Source: Pseudomarimonas arenosa (GTDB lineage Bacteria > Pseudomonadota > Gammaproteobacteria > Xanthomonadales > Xanthomonadaceae). Taken from it: a DNA stretch of 64,000 nucleotides. The translations under genes were made by a program, and so were the position numbers. Below, piece after piece: positions 54,272-63,775 of this stretch. The DNA is taken from positions 121,443-185,442 of the forward strand of contig NZ_JACYTR010000006.1 of NCBI RefSeq assembly GCF_014841215.1, written 5' to 3'. Positions within the stretch are counted from its first letter, which is position 1. Each line of letters starts with the position of its first letter. Below the pieces are notes generated by a model. The model was not told the origin of the DNA. It ran no database searches and was given only the letters and a program-made list of their open reading frames with translations.

Positions 54272-54871
54272 CCTGCCAAGGGCGCGCCCTGAGCCTGTCG
54301 AAGCTTGTCTTGGCTAAACTATCAGCTAAAGTTTGGCCGATGATTCTGCCGCCTGCCTGTGCCGGAAGCCTCGCCACCAGCCTGTGCGAGGCGCTGTCGA
54401 GGCTCGCATCGACAAGCTCAGCGAGCGGGCCGACCTGCGATCGACCTGCGCGCCAGCTACGGGTGGCGCGCGGTCTGGAATCCCAGAACTGTGCGGCAGT
54501 TCCGCTTTTTCAGTCGGCACATCGGGGTAGGTTCGGCTAGCCGTCGGGCAGCTCTCGAATCAGCGCGATTTCCTGGCAAATGCGGCCATGTCCGAGATCG
54601 TTTTTCGCCAACGTCGATCGAACGCGCTGCTGTGAACTAGTTCACTCTCCGCATCTAACATGTTGATTGGTCAAGGTGCGATATTTCGCGCCTTGATGAC
54701 ACCGTGCGCGCGGGTAGGGCTGCCGCATAGGCAAGGCAAGCATTGACCGCTGCTCCCGGCAGGCGATCTGATGGCCTCAGGTTCACGCGATGCAGCGGCT
54801 GCAATCGGCCGTGGGGCAGGCGCAAGCGCTGCGCATCGCCTGGGGGTCGTGCTGGCTGGGCTGGGGGGCGT

Positions 54872-57376
54872 ATGCGCAAGTTGATCGTGGTGTTGGGGCT
54901 GGCGGCGCTGGCGGGGGGCATCATCTGGTGGATTACCCGACCGGCAAAGGACCCGTGCGAATTCGACGGGCAGGTGAAAGACGAGGCCTTGTGCGTCGGC
55001 GTCACCGCGGACCAGCTGGTTGGTGCCGATGAAGACTATTTTGCCGACATGGATTACGGCGTCAGCAAGGACGCACAGCTCCTGGTCGAGCGGCTGCAGG
55101 ACTTCGTGCCCGGCATCACGCCCGAGGAGGCCAGAAGGGCGATCGCCAGTGGCCGCAACAACTGGATTGTCTGGACGGCAGGCAATGACAAGTTCTGGGA
55201 TCAGATCGGCAAGGATTCGAAGGGCACGCTCGACTTTCTGAAGATCCTGTCCAACCACCCTTCGTTGAAGTTCAGTCGTGACAACCGCTGGAACTACCTC
55301 GGTCTGGTCAATGAGCCCTGTTTCCGCAAGGGCAGCGCAGCGCGCGCGGATCGCTGGGGTCTGTGGCTGGATGTGCGCGATGAGGACTGTCCGAAGGATC
55401 CGTTCGAGAATGCCGACAAGTATCCGGGCGTGGAGATCGGCGCGCGCGGCAAGGACATCGAAGCCGGCTCCTACTATGGCTACGCCACTGGCATTGTCGG
55501 ATTGCGTCTGTTCCCCAACCCGGCGTTCGACAAGGCAGCGCAGGCCGACTGGGATGCCGACCGGTTCTACACCGATCCGGACTACTACAACAACAAGAAT
55601 CTGATTCGTCCGTACCGAGTCGGCATGTCTTGCGGCTTCTGCCATGTCGGTCCCAATCCGACCAACCCGCCGGCGGACCCGGAGAATCCGCAGTGGGCCA
55701 ATCTCAACTCGAATCCCGGCGCGCAATACTTCTGGATCGATCGTATTTTCTCCTGGCAGGCCGACCCGACCAGCTTCCCCTACCAGCTGTTTCATACCGC
55801 GCGTCCAGGCGCGCTGGATACGTCCCTGGTCAGCTCCGACTACATCAATAATCCGCGCACCATGAACGCTGTCTACAGCCTGGTGGCACGACTGGAGAAC
55901 GCCAAGCGCTTCGGCGAGGAAAAGCTCGCCGGTGGCAGTCTTGATAACGCACAGTTCAATGATTATCTGCCCAAGAGCAGCCCGTTGAATCAGTTCTTCG
56001 AAGCGCCGGACACGGTTTTCACCCCGCGCGTATTGAAGGACGGCGCCGATTCGGTCGGCGCGCTTGGTGCACTTAACCGCGTGTTCGTCAATATCGGCTT
56101 GTTCAGCGAGGAATGGACGCGGCATTTCCGTCCGCTGGTCGGCGGTAAGACCATCACCCCGTTCCCGATCAAGACGGCGCGGAAGAACTCATCCTACTGG
56201 CAGGCGAATGAGCGGCAGACGCCGAATCTGGCCCTGTTCTTCGTGGCGACGGCTCGGCCTGACTATCTGCGCAATGCGCCCGGCGGTGAGCAGCATCTCA
56301 GCAGCGATGAAGCGGTGCTGCAGGAGGGCAAGATCGCCTTCGCCGAGAACTGCGCGCGCTGCCACAGCAGCAAATTGCCGGAGAAGGCTTATAGCTTCTT
56401 TCCCAATGGCTGCGTTGGCCCCAATTACCTGCAGTGCTGGGATGCCTACTGGGAGTGGAGCAAGGGCGAGGAATTCAAGGCGGAAATGCGCGACCTGGTG
56501 CAGGCGCCGGATTTCCTCGATAACAACTTTCTCTCCACTGAACTGAGAGTTCCGGTGACCTTGCTGGAGACCAATGCCTGCAGCCCGCTGGCATCCAACG
56601 GCATCGCCGAGAATATCTGGGACAACTTCACTTCTGAGTCGTACAAGACCTTGCCTTCGGTCGGCTCGATCACCGTGCACCATCCGATGACGGGCGAACC
56701 GAGCCGCTTCGAGATGCCCGGTGGCGGGCGCGGCTATACGCGCCCGGCCTCACTGATTTCAGCGTGGTCGACGGCGCCCTTCCTGCTCAACAACAGCCTG
56801 GGCGATTTCTACCCCAGTGGCTCGGTGGAAGACCGGATGAAGTCGTTCGACAGCTCGATCCGCCAGTTGTTGTGGCCGCAGACCCGCGCCGGTGATCGGC
56901 AGTACACCGTCGCCAATGGCAAGCAGGTACCGGGCCTGATCGATCGCACCACCATGCGCAGTTTCCTGCGAATTCCGCGCGGCTTCCTGCCCGACAAGTT
57001 GCAGGCCCTGATGGGGCCGCTGGAGCGCTGGCTGCCCTGGCTGTTCGACGATGCCGGAATCGAGATCGGTCCGATTCCGAAAGGTACGCCGGTCAATCTG
57101 ATCTCCAATATCGATCTCGACCATCCCTTGCGCACCGTGCCGACGGTGATCGATGTGGTGAAAGCCTTGAAGAAGATTCCACAGGATGCGACTGAGGAAC
57201 AAGCGATTGAGATCTTCCGCGAGCGCGGCATCGCCGATCGACTGCTGGAGGTCAGCAAGTGCCCCGACTTCGTGGTCAATCGCGGCCACTACTTCGGAAC
57301 CGAGTTCGCAGGCAATTCGCCGGGTCTCAGCGATCAGCAGAAAGAGTCCTTGATCGAGTTCATCAAGACTTTCTAA
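54872..57376 (+). CDS. Membrane-anchored di-heme c-type protein, large, unknown
   Basis: 834 residues. An N-terminal anchor (KLIVVLGLAALAGGIIWWI) is followed by a mostly soluble protein with two heme c motifs: C254-x-x-C257-H258 (SCGFCHVG) and C494-x-x-C497-H498 (NCARCHSS). The first is preceded by RPYRVGM and followed by NPTNPPADPENPQWANLNS. It is too large for a simple cytochrome c and might be an oxidase- or dehydrogenase-like electron carrier, with faint overall likeness to large di-heme oxygenases or peroxidases. ATG 54872 follows a GGGGGG Shine-Dalgarno. The GMC oxidoreductase lies 273 bases downstream, and this protein could be its electron acceptor. Confidence 0.85.
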   Translation: MRKLIVVLGLAALAGGIIWWITRPAKDPCEFDGQVKDEALCVGVTADQLVGADEDYFADMDYGVSKDAQLLVERLQDFVPGITPEEARRAIASGRNNWIVWTAGNDKFWDQIGKDSKGTLDFLKILSNHPSLKFSRDNRWNYLGLVNEPCFRKGSAARADRWGLWLDVRDEDCPKDPFENADKYPGVEIGARGKDIEAGSYYGYATGIVGLRLFPNPAFDKAAQADWDADRFYTDPDYYNNKNLIRPYRVGMSCGFCHVGPNPTNPPADPENPQWANLNSNPGAQYFWIDRIFSWQADPTSFPYQLFHTARPGALDTSLVSSDYINNPRTMNAVYSLVARLENAKRFGEEKLAGGSLDNAQFNDYLPKSSPLNQFFEAPDTVFTPRVLKDGADSVGALGALNRVFVNIGLFSEEWTRHFRPLVGGKTITPFPIKTARKNSSYWQANERQTPNLALFFVATARPDYLRNAPGGEQHLSSDEAVLQEGKIAFAENCARCHSSKLPEKAYSFFPNGCVGPNYLQCWDAYWEWSKGEEFKAEMRDLVQAPDFLDNNFLSTELRVPVTLLETNACSPLASNGIAENIWDNFTSESYKTLPSVGSITVHHPMTGEPSRFEMPGGGRGYTRPASLISAWSTAPFLLNNSLGDFYPSGSVEDRMKSFDSSIRQLLWPQTRAGDRQYTVANGKQVPGLIDRTTMRSFLRIPRGFLPDKLQALMGPLERWLPWLFDDAGIEIGPIPKGTPVNLISNIDLDHPLRTVPTVIDVVKALKKIPQDATEEQAIEIFRERGIADRLLEVSKCPDFVVNRGHYFGTEFAGNSPGLSDQQKESLIEFIKTF

Positions 57377-57595
57377 CCGTCGTCTGTGCCGTCGGGCGGT
57401 TGTCTGAGCAACTGAGCAACAGACGCGGCCGGCGACAACACTCTCGACCTCGAGCGACGCGAAGCGCCGCCCGGGGGAGGTGCAGAGCAACAAAGCCAAT
57501 GTTCGATGAAAGCCTACCTCGGAGACTCAAGGATGGAGCTCTTCCGCAGGCGGCTGGCAAGTGGTCAGCAGACCCGCAGCGTATGTAGCAGTTAA

Positions 57596-57637
57596 GCCGG
57601 CGTGCAGTTGAAAACGCCCCGCCGCCGGCCTTTTTTT
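57596..57637 (+). terminator. Hairpin plus T7 just before GMC start
   Basis: GCCGGCG (57596-57602) and CGCCGGC (57623-57629) can pair, and CC is followed by TTTTTTT at 57631-57637. This is terminator-like but ends only 12 bases before ATG 57650, so it precedes the GMC Shine-Dalgarno (GAGGTG, 57638-57643). It could attenuate read-through from the cytochrome gene or be a fortuitous structure. Confidence 0.45.
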
Positions 57638-57649
57638 GAGGTGTCGAGC

Positions 57650-59605
57650 ATGCAATCGAAGACTGAATACGACTACATCGTGGTGGGTTCGGGTGCAGGT
57701 GGTGGCACCGTGGCTGCGCGTCTGGCTGAGGCGGGAAAAAAGGTGTTGTTGTTGGAGGCCGGCGGTGATCCGGTGAAGCTGCAGGGCGGTGATGCTGTGC
57801 AGCCGGAGACGAATCGCCTCCCGGATGACTACCAGGTGCCGGTATTTCACGCCATTTCGTCGGAAAACAATGCGATGAAGTGGGACTTCTTCGTCGATCA
57901 CTACAGTGACCCGGTGCAGCAGCGGCGCGACCCGAAGTTCAGTGAGAACTGGAGCCAGCAGAACACGCCGCCCGAGGATCCGGCGTTTGGTGGCCCGACG
58001 CGGCCTGATCTTGCGGCAGGTCAGGGTCCCTACACCCGCGGCGTGTTGTATCCGCGCGCCGGAACGCTGGGGGGCTGCACTGCGCACAACGCCATGATCA
58101 CCGTCTATCCGCACAATGCGGACTGGGACTATATCCAGACGCTGACCGGCGACAGCTCCTGGTCGCACCTCAATATGCGGCGCTACTTTCAACGCCTGGA
58201 AAACTGCCATCACCGCACTGTCTGGCGCTGGATCAGCAAGCTTGGCATCAACCCGACCCGGCATGGCTTTGGCGGTTGGCTGCATACCGAAGCCGCCTTG
58301 CCGATCAAGGCGGCGTTGGCGGACTGGCCGCTGATCAGCACGGTGGTGGAGTCGGCTGGCAAGGCACTGTCGGAAGTCGACGACAGCTACAGTTTCGAGA
58401 ACAAGATCGCTGAAGTTGAAGGTAAGGGTGATCCCAATGACTGGCGTCTGGTGCGCGAGAACGCCGTCGGTCTGCGCTATCCACCATTGGCGACTCGCGG
58501 TCACCGGCGCAATGGCAGTCGCGAGCGGGTGCTCGAAGTGGCCGCCAGCACCGGCAACCTGCAGATTGAACTCGATGCTTTGGCGACCCGCGTGCTGTTC
58601 GAGGGCAAGCGCGCAGTCGGTGTTGAGTATCTGAAAGGGGCCAAGCTCTATCGCGCCAGCTGGAATCCCAGTGCCGAACCGGGCGAACTGCATCAGGTGC
58701 GCGTCAAGCCCGGCGGCGAGGTGATCCTCAGCGGTGGCGCCTTCAATACGCCGCAGCTGCTGATGCTGTCCGGCATCGGGCCGCGCGATCAGCTTGAGAA
58801 GTTTGGTATCGAGGTTCGCGTCGATCTGCCTGGCGTGGGGCAAAACCTGCAAGACCGCTACGAGGTCGGTGTCGTCAATCAGATGCGGCAGCCGTGGGAA
58901 GTGCTGCGCGGTGCCAAGTTTGCTGCGGGCGACCCCCAATATCGACAGTGGCAGCAGGGCGAGGGCGTTTACACCACCAATGGCGCGGTGTTGGCGGTGA
59001 TCAAGCGCTCGGTGCCGGAGCGCCCCTTGCCTGACCTGTTCATCTTTGCCCTGCTCGGGTTGTTTCGCGGCTACTTTCCCAGCTACTCCTCCCTGTTTGC
59101 GCAGAATCTCGACTGCCTCACCTGGGCCGTGCTGAAGGCGCACACCAACAACACCGGCGGCCATGTACGCCTGCGCTCCAGTGACCCTCGTGATCCGCCC
59201 TTGATCAACTTCAAGTACTTCGACGAAGGCGATGATGAAAGCGGTGAGGATCTGCGCTCGGTGGTCGAGGGCATCAAGTTTGTGCGTCGGATGACCGCGC
59301 CGCTGACTGCCTCAGGGGACATCAAACGAGAAGTTATGCCCGGCCCCACCGTGCAGACCGATGAGGAGCTGGCCGACTTCGTCAGGAATCGGGCCTGGGG
59401 TCACCATGCCTCCTGCACCTGTGCGATCGGCCCGCAGAATCGCAATGGCGTGCTGAATGGCGACTTCGAGGTGCACGGCACCGACGGCCTGCGCGTGGTC
59501 GATGCCTCGGTGTTTCCGAAGATTCCCGGGTTCTTCATCGTCACCTCGGTGTACATGATTGCCGAGAAGGCCGCCGAGGTGATTCTGGCCAAGCGAAAAC
59601 CTTGA
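57650..59605 (+). CDS. GMC-family FAD oxidoreductase
   Basis: 651 residues. The ADP-binding loop is GSGAGGGT (13-20), then GKKVLLLEAGG. The GMC pattern LYPRAGTLGGCTAHNAMITVYPHNADWD follows, and GGAFNTPQLLMLSGIGPRDQL is the second signature. The active-site region has HHASCTCAIGPQNRNGVL, where a canonical GMC has a histidine and His/Asn pair, and the C-terminus is VVDASVFPKIPGFFIVTSVYMIAEKAAEVIL. These enzymes oxidise alcohols, choline, glucose, cholesterol or similar. ATG 57650 has the Shine-Dalgarno GAGGTG. No signal peptide. The heme protein upstream would be a natural electron acceptor (inference). Confidence 0.87.
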   Translation: MQSKTEYDYIVVGSGAGGGTVAARLAEAGKKVLLLEAGGDPVKLQGGDAVQPETNRLPDDYQVPVFHAISSENNAMKWDFFVDHYSDPVQQRRDPKFSENWSQQNTPPEDPAFGGPTRPDLAAGQGPYTRGVLYPRAGTLGGCTAHNAMITVYPHNADWDYIQTLTGDSSWSHLNMRRYFQRLENCHHRTVWRWISKLGINPTRHGFGGWLHTEAALPIKAALADWPLISTVVESAGKALSEVDDSYSFENKIAEVEGKGDPNDWRLVRENAVGLRYPPLATRGHRRNGSRERVLEVAASTGNLQIELDALATRVLFEGKRAVGVEYLKGAKLYRASWNPSAEPGELHQVRVKPGGEVILSGGAFNTPQLLMLSGIGPRDQLEKFGIEVRVDLPGVGQNLQDRYEVGVVNQMRQPWEVLRGAKFAAGDPQYRQWQQGEGVYTTNGAVLAVIKRSVPERPLPDLFIFALLGLFRGYFPSYSSLFAQNLDCLTWAVLKAHTNNTGGHVRLRSSDPRDPPLINFKYFDEGDDESGEDLRSVVEGIKFVRRMTAPLTASGDIKREVMPGPTVQTDEELADFVRNRAWGHHASCTCAIGPQNRNGVLNGDFEVHGTDGLRVVDASVFPKIPGFFIVTSVYMIAEKAAEVILAKRKP

Positions 59606-59642
59606 TCGAATCCCTTCTTGTCGTCCAACCGAGTGCCTGGTT

Positions 59643-61802
59643 ATGAGCTCTCACAGTGAGCCCAGCGAAAAGTTCAGTTGCGTCGAGGCGGCCGAGCGTG
59701 AACGGATCGATGCGCAGCGCCAGCAGCGCGGCGTGGCCAAGGACGAGCCGTACAGCGCGCTGTGCCTGTCCGGCGGCGGCATACGCTCGGCCTCGTTTGG
59801 TCTCGGTGTGATTCAGGCCCTCGATCGCTTTGGTGTGCTGCGCTACGTTGACTACCTGTCCAGCGTATCCGGCGGCGGATACATCGGCAGTAGCTACACC
59901 TGGCTCACCCATGCGCAAACCGCGCAGGATTGGACCTTTCCGTTTGGTACCAGCGGTCTCGGTGCGCGTACTGCAGGTGTCGTTTCACCGCTGAATTTCA
60001 TTCGCCAGCACGGCAACTATCTGAAGCCGGGGCAGGGTCTGGGCACGGCGGCCCTGATCGGAAACTTCCTGCGCAATTCACTGCTGGCCTTCTTCATCTA
60101 CTTCATGCTGCTGACCTTCGTGGTGCTGGTGCTTGATCGCCTGCAGCTGTTCTCCTCCTTGCCATCTGCGGTGAATGCAGCTCCTTGGATGAATCCGATT
60201 CTTGCCGCCGCGCTGATCGTGGTCGGCCTGTTTGCCCTGCTGGTGCTGGCCTACTCGATTGGCACCTATCTGTTCTCCGCCATGTCGAAGCGCGACTACC
60301 TGTTGCGTGTCTGCGCCCAGCGCTACTCCGGCCGCTTGCTGTCCTTGCTGGCGATCCTGCTCGCATTCGCCAGCCTGCCCTTGACCGAGCGCCTGTTGAA
60401 GGAATGGCTGGTGCACGCCGGCAGCACCATGAGTGTGTTGGGTGGGCTGGCCAGTGCGCTGGAGTTCCGCCGCCGGCGCAGCGAGGCGGCGGCTCAGACC
60501 GCGAGCAATGGATCGATCTGGACGGTGCTGGCTTCCCTGCTGCTGATCTATGGCCTGCTACTACTTAGCTTTGCCTTCAGTCGGCACGCCGCTCAGGCCT
60601 GGGGCTGGGATGTCGCTGCAGGTATGGTCTTCCTGCTGCTGCCGGCCCTGGTATTCGGCTATCTGGTCGATATCAATCACTTCGGTCCGGGGCGCCTCTA
60701 CCGCGATCGCTTGATGGAAACCTTCATGCCCGACCTTGGCCAGATCGCCGGCCTGGTATGGCTGCCTGCGGTGCAGGCTGATGCAGCTAAGCTCAGTGCT
60801 ATGTGTCCGGCGAGTGGGTTGGGGCCCTATCACATCCTTAACTGCAACGCGATTCTGGTGGGTTCGAAGGATGCGCGCTTTCGCGACCGCGGCGGAGACT
60901 GTTTCATCCTGTCGCCACTGTACTGCGGCAGTGATGCCACCGGCTGGGTCGATACCTGCAAGCTCAACAACAATCGCATGACGCTGGCAACCGCCATGTC
61001 GATCTCAGGGGCTGCACTGAATCCCAATGCGGCCAATAACGGCGTCGGTGCGACGCGCAGTCGTTCGGTTTCCTTCCTGCTCAGCTTCTTCAATCTTGGC
61101 CTGGGGCATTGGGTGCAGAATCCGCGCGTGACCCGCTGGCGACGCTGGCTGGGCCATGTGCTGCACGCCAACTTTCTCTACCCGGGACTCAGGCAGGGGC
61201 TGCTGGGCGCGGGCTTGAACGAAACGGCCGGCTTCATCTGTCTGTCGGATGGCGGCCACTTCGACAACACCGGACTGTACGAAATGGCCCGGCGTCGACT
61301 GCCGCGCATCATCATTGCCGAGGCCGGCGCCGACCCCCAGCACGCTCTGGCCGACCTCGGCAACGCGGTGGAGCGGATCCGGGTTGATTTCGGTCACCAC
61401 ATTCACTTCCCCCCGGGACAGCTTGAGGCAGTGCGCCCGGTGGCCACTGATGCGGGCGATGAGCCACGTGCCACTCAAGGGTTCGCAGTCGGAAAGATCT
61501 ACTACTGCGATGGTAGCGAGGGCGTGCTGGTGTACATCCAGGCGGTGCTGATTGCCGATCTGCCGGCCGATGTCGAAGCCTACCGGCGGCTTCACCCACA
61601 GTTTCCCGATCAGCCCACCACCGATCAGTTCTTCGATGAGGCGCAGCTTGAGGCTTATCGAGAGCTGGGTTACCAGATCAGCAAGCGCATGATCAAGAGC
61701 AATCCGCTGGGACTGGCCAACCTGCCGAGCACCCCGGCGTTTGGCCTGAGCGCGCTTGCAGAGCAACGGCGTGCAGCGGAGGTTCGCAATGAAAGGTCGT
61801 GA
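59643..61802 (+). CDS. Patatin-like phospholipase with transmembrane insertion
   Basis: 719 residues, much longer than simple patatins. The glycine-rich oxyanion loop SGGGIRSASFGLGVIQAL precedes the nucleophile Ser76 in SSVSGGGYIGSS (SxSxG form), and the catalytic Asp536 is in the DGGHFDNTG motif. Between them about 450 residues carry four or five hydrophobic helices (AFFIYFMLLTFVVLVL; AALIVVGLFALLVLAYSIG; WTVLASLLLIYGLLLLSF; MVFLLLPALVFGYLV). The enzyme would hydrolyse acyl esters at a membrane. It lies 37 bases after the GMC gene. Its stop overlaps the next gene's start by 14 bases. Confidence 0.88.
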   Translation: MSSHSEPSEKFSCVEAAERERIDAQRQQRGVAKDEPYSALCLSGGGIRSASFGLGVIQALDRFGVLRYVDYLSSVSGGGYIGSSYTWLTHAQTAQDWTFPFGTSGLGARTAGVVSPLNFIRQHGNYLKPGQGLGTAALIGNFLRNSLLAFFIYFMLLTFVVLVLDRLQLFSSLPSAVNAAPWMNPILAAALIVVGLFALLVLAYSIGTYLFSAMSKRDYLLRVCAQRYSGRLLSLLAILLAFASLPLTERLLKEWLVHAGSTMSVLGGLASALEFRRRRSEAAAQTASNGSIWTVLASLLLIYGLLLLSFAFSRHAAQAWGWDVAAGMVFLLLPALVFGYLVDINHFGPGRLYRDRLMETFMPDLGQIAGLVWLPAVQADAAKLSAMCPASGLGPYHILNCNAILVGSKDARFRDRGGDCFILSPLYCGSDATGWVDTCKLNNNRMTLATAMSISGAALNPNAANNGVGATRSRSVSFLLSFFNLGLGHWVQNPRVTRWRRWLGHVLHANFLYPGLRQGLLGAGLNETAGFICLSDGGHFDNTGLYEMARRRLPRIIIAEAGADPQHALADLGNAVERIRVDFGHHIHFPPGQLEAVRPVATDAGDEPRATQGFAVGKIYYCDGSEGVLVYIQAVLIADLPADVEAYRRLHPQFPDQPTTDQFFDEAQLEAYRELGYQISKRMIKSNPLGLANLPSTPAFGLSALAEQRRAAEVRNERS

Positions 61803-62922
61803 TATGTCTCGCCTGGCGGCATTGCTGCTGGTTGCCGCCCTGGTCTGGCGTGTAGCCCCCGCGCTGGCTTCTGATCATGCCGACCCTCAGCTGGGGGGTG
61901 ACCCGAATGCCAATATCTCCGACCTGTTCGCATTCCCCAATAACCACGGACTGGTAGTCGTGCTGGATGTGCATCCTGGTCTGACTCAGAGTCCACCACT
62001 GCCGCTATCGGCCATCGAGTTCGTCCTGCATTTCGACTTCAAGCCCAACCTGTCGTTCGACAATGAGGAGGACCGGCGTCGCTACGGTGGCAGCATTCGT
62101 AAGCCGGATGCGATCAGCGCCGACGCCAGCTTGCATCTGCGCCTGAATGAGCAGGCTGAGCTCTCTCTGCAGCAGGTGCAGGGCTTGCACGATGCCGCAT
62201 CGATTCGCATCTTCAGCGGTTTGCGCGATGACCCATTCATATTCCCGCGCTTCTTTGGCAAGAATGTGGTGTCGATGACCTTGCAAATACCCTGGTCGGC
62301 GTTTCCAGATCAGCAGCGCAACTTTATGTTGTGGGCGGTCACGATGAAGCAGGGGCAGCAGACCGATCATGTCGGGCGTTCCAATCGCACCCAACTGGGC
62401 CGCTTTGACTTCCTCAATCCGTTGCCACCCAGCGAGCACCTGCCAGCGATCATGCAGGTGATGGATCAACGCGCCAAGGTCCAGGCCTTTCTCGGCAGGT
62501 TCAACGAGACCCAGGCCCTGGCCGGGCTGTGGCAGTACGTGTTCTCGATACGAAAATATGATCTGGTGCCCGATGTGATGATCTACAGCCGGGATTTTCC
62601 GGTCGGTTTTCCTAATGGCCGACGCCTTGAGGATGATGTCGCTGCCTTGACCTGCTCGGTCGGCGATTGCGTGCTGCAGGAGGTGTCGTTCATCGAAGGC
62701 CAGTGGCCAAGACAGACCATCAACGACAAACCGTTCATGCCCGATTGGCCCTATCTGGCCGAGCCGTGGCCGGACAAGCCGGCCGGCGCGCCGCGCATCA
62801 GTCTGTTTGCTTGGTGGCCGCTGTACCTTGGTCTGTTGCTGCTGTTCGCCGTCGCGCTCGGCTATAGCTGGCTGATCTTCCGATGGGGGTTGCGGCGCGG
62901 TCGACAGCAGGCGGAACACTGA
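61789..62922 (+). CDS. DUF4331 secreted protein with C-terminal anchor
   Basis: 377 residues. A signal peptide (LAALLLVAALVWRVAPALA) is followed by SDHADPQLGGDPNANISDLFAFPNNHGLVVVLDVHPG, the DUF4331 start (SDHxDP ... DLFAF). The middle is beta-rich; two Cys (LTCSVGDCV) may pair. The C-terminus has a transmembrane helix (WWPLYLGLLLLFAVALGYSWLIFRWGLRRG). ATG 61789 has a GGAGG Shine-Dalgarno (61778-61782); ATG 61804 is possible. The function of DUF4331 is not known. It overlaps the patatin gene end by 14 bases and ends one base before the start of the next gene. Confidence 0.87.
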   Translation: MKGRDMSRLAALLLVAALVWRVAPALASDHADPQLGGDPNANISDLFAFPNNHGLVVVLDVHPGLTQSPPLPLSAIEFVLHFDFKPNLSFDNEEDRRRYGGSIRKPDAISADASLHLRLNEQAELSLQQVQGLHDAASIRIFSGLRDDPFIFPRFFGKNVVSMTLQIPWSAFPDQQRNFMLWAVTMKQGQQTDHVGRSNRTQLGRFDFLNPLPPSEHLPAIMQVMDQRAKVQAFLGRFNETQALAGLWQYVFSIRKYDLVPDVMIYSRDFPVGFPNGRRLEDDVAALTCSVGDCVLQEVSFIEGQWPRQTINDKPFMPDWPYLAEPWPDKPAGAPRISLFAWWPLYLGLLLLFAVALGYSWLIFRWGLRRGRQQAEH

Positions 62923-62923
62923 C

Positions 62924-63775
62924 TTGCGCAATCAGCGCCGATCGCGGCCTTGTTCGGCACGCTGGGCGCTCGGCCCCCGACTGAGCCTGATGTTAGCCTT
63001 GGTCATCGCTCCCTGGCCGTTGTCGGCGCACGAATTCTGGCTCGAGCCGGACAGCTTTCGACCGCTGCCCGCCAGCCTGGTGGCCGTTCGGCTGAAGGTC
63101 GGCGAACCGTTTGCCGGCGAGGCCGTGGTCAGGCGCTCGGCGTCGATCCGGCGCTTCGACGTGCACCAGGAAGACGGGGTGGTCGCGCTGTCGGGCTCCG
63201 AAGGTATCGAGCCGGCTGGGTGGTTCCGCTACCAGGGCCCTCGCGCAGCTGTCGTCGCCTATCGTGGTCAGCCCTGGGTAGCGCGACTCAGCCTGCCGCG
63301 ATTTCAGCGCCATCTTGCCGAGGATGGCTGGGCGCATTTGATCGAGCACGATGCCACGGGGTCGAACCGCGGCGACACGGTCGCCGAGTCGGTTGAACGG
63401 GAGGCGAAGGCCTTGCTGGGAGACCTCGATGACCCGCAGCATCAACGGCGTATCGGCCTTAACTTCGAGATCGTACCGATCACCCTCCCAGAGCAAAGCG
63501 GCGGAGCTTCTCGAGTTCGACTATGGTGGCGGCAGCAGCCAGCCGCTAACCTGTTGTTACGTGCGGTCAATCGCCAGGCGCCGGAGGCCGGACTGGCCCT
63601 GCGCAGCGATGCCGACGGCTACGTCGATTTGCCTGCCATGGCCGCAGGGCGCTGGCTGCTCAGCGCTGTCTACATTGAAGCCGCGCCCGTCTGGTCGAGC
63701 GAAGATTGGCGCAGCTACTGGACTTCCTTGACCCTCGAGTTGCCTCAGTCGCCGGCATCAGACTCCTCCCTCTGA
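62924..63775 (+). CDS. DUF4198-like secreted protein
   Basis: 283 residues. A signal region (RLSLMLALVIAPWPLSA) precedes HEFWLEPDSFRPLPASLVAVRLKVGEPFAGE, the typical opening of DUF4198 proteins, which are suggested to bind a metal such as nickel or cobalt. The C-terminus ends AVYIEAAPVWSSEDWRSYWTSLTLELPQ. The start is TTG 62924, because no ATG or GTG keeps the signal peptide. It is separated from the DUF4331 stop by a single base and is the last gene of the cluster. Confidence 0.75.
   Translation: MRNQRRSRPCSARWALGPRLSLMLALVIAPWPLSAHEFWLEPDSFRPLPASLVAVRLKVGEPFAGEAVVRRSASIRRFDVHQEDGVVALSGSEGIEPAGWFRYQGPRAAVVAYRGQPWVARLSLPRFQRHLAEDGWAHLIEHDATGSNRGDTVAESVEREAKALLGDLDDPQHQRRIGLNFEIVPITLPEQSGGASRVRLWWRQQPAANLLLRAVNRQAPEAGLALRSDADGYVDLPAMAAGRWLLSAVYIEAAPVWSSEDWRSYWTSLTLELPQSPASDSSL

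Larger units (their letters stand above)
53960..54871. other. 912-base intergenic repeat region
   Basis: It contains the hairpin at 53988-54029, repeat copy C at 54071-54271, CCTGAGCCTGTCGAAGC at 54288, and a perfect 8-bp hairpin GCGCGCCA/TGGCGCGC at 54448-54471. No open frame with coding character is seen before the cytochrome gene; an upstream extension of that gene to 54743 is rejected because its residues are Arg-, Gly- and Cys-rich with no signal. Confidence 0.65.

Noticed and set aside
54280..54700. A small gene or RNA in the region before the cytochrome gene
   Set aside because: Only repeat fragments and hairpins are visible; no coding bias and no tRNA- or riboswitch-like structure I could recognise.
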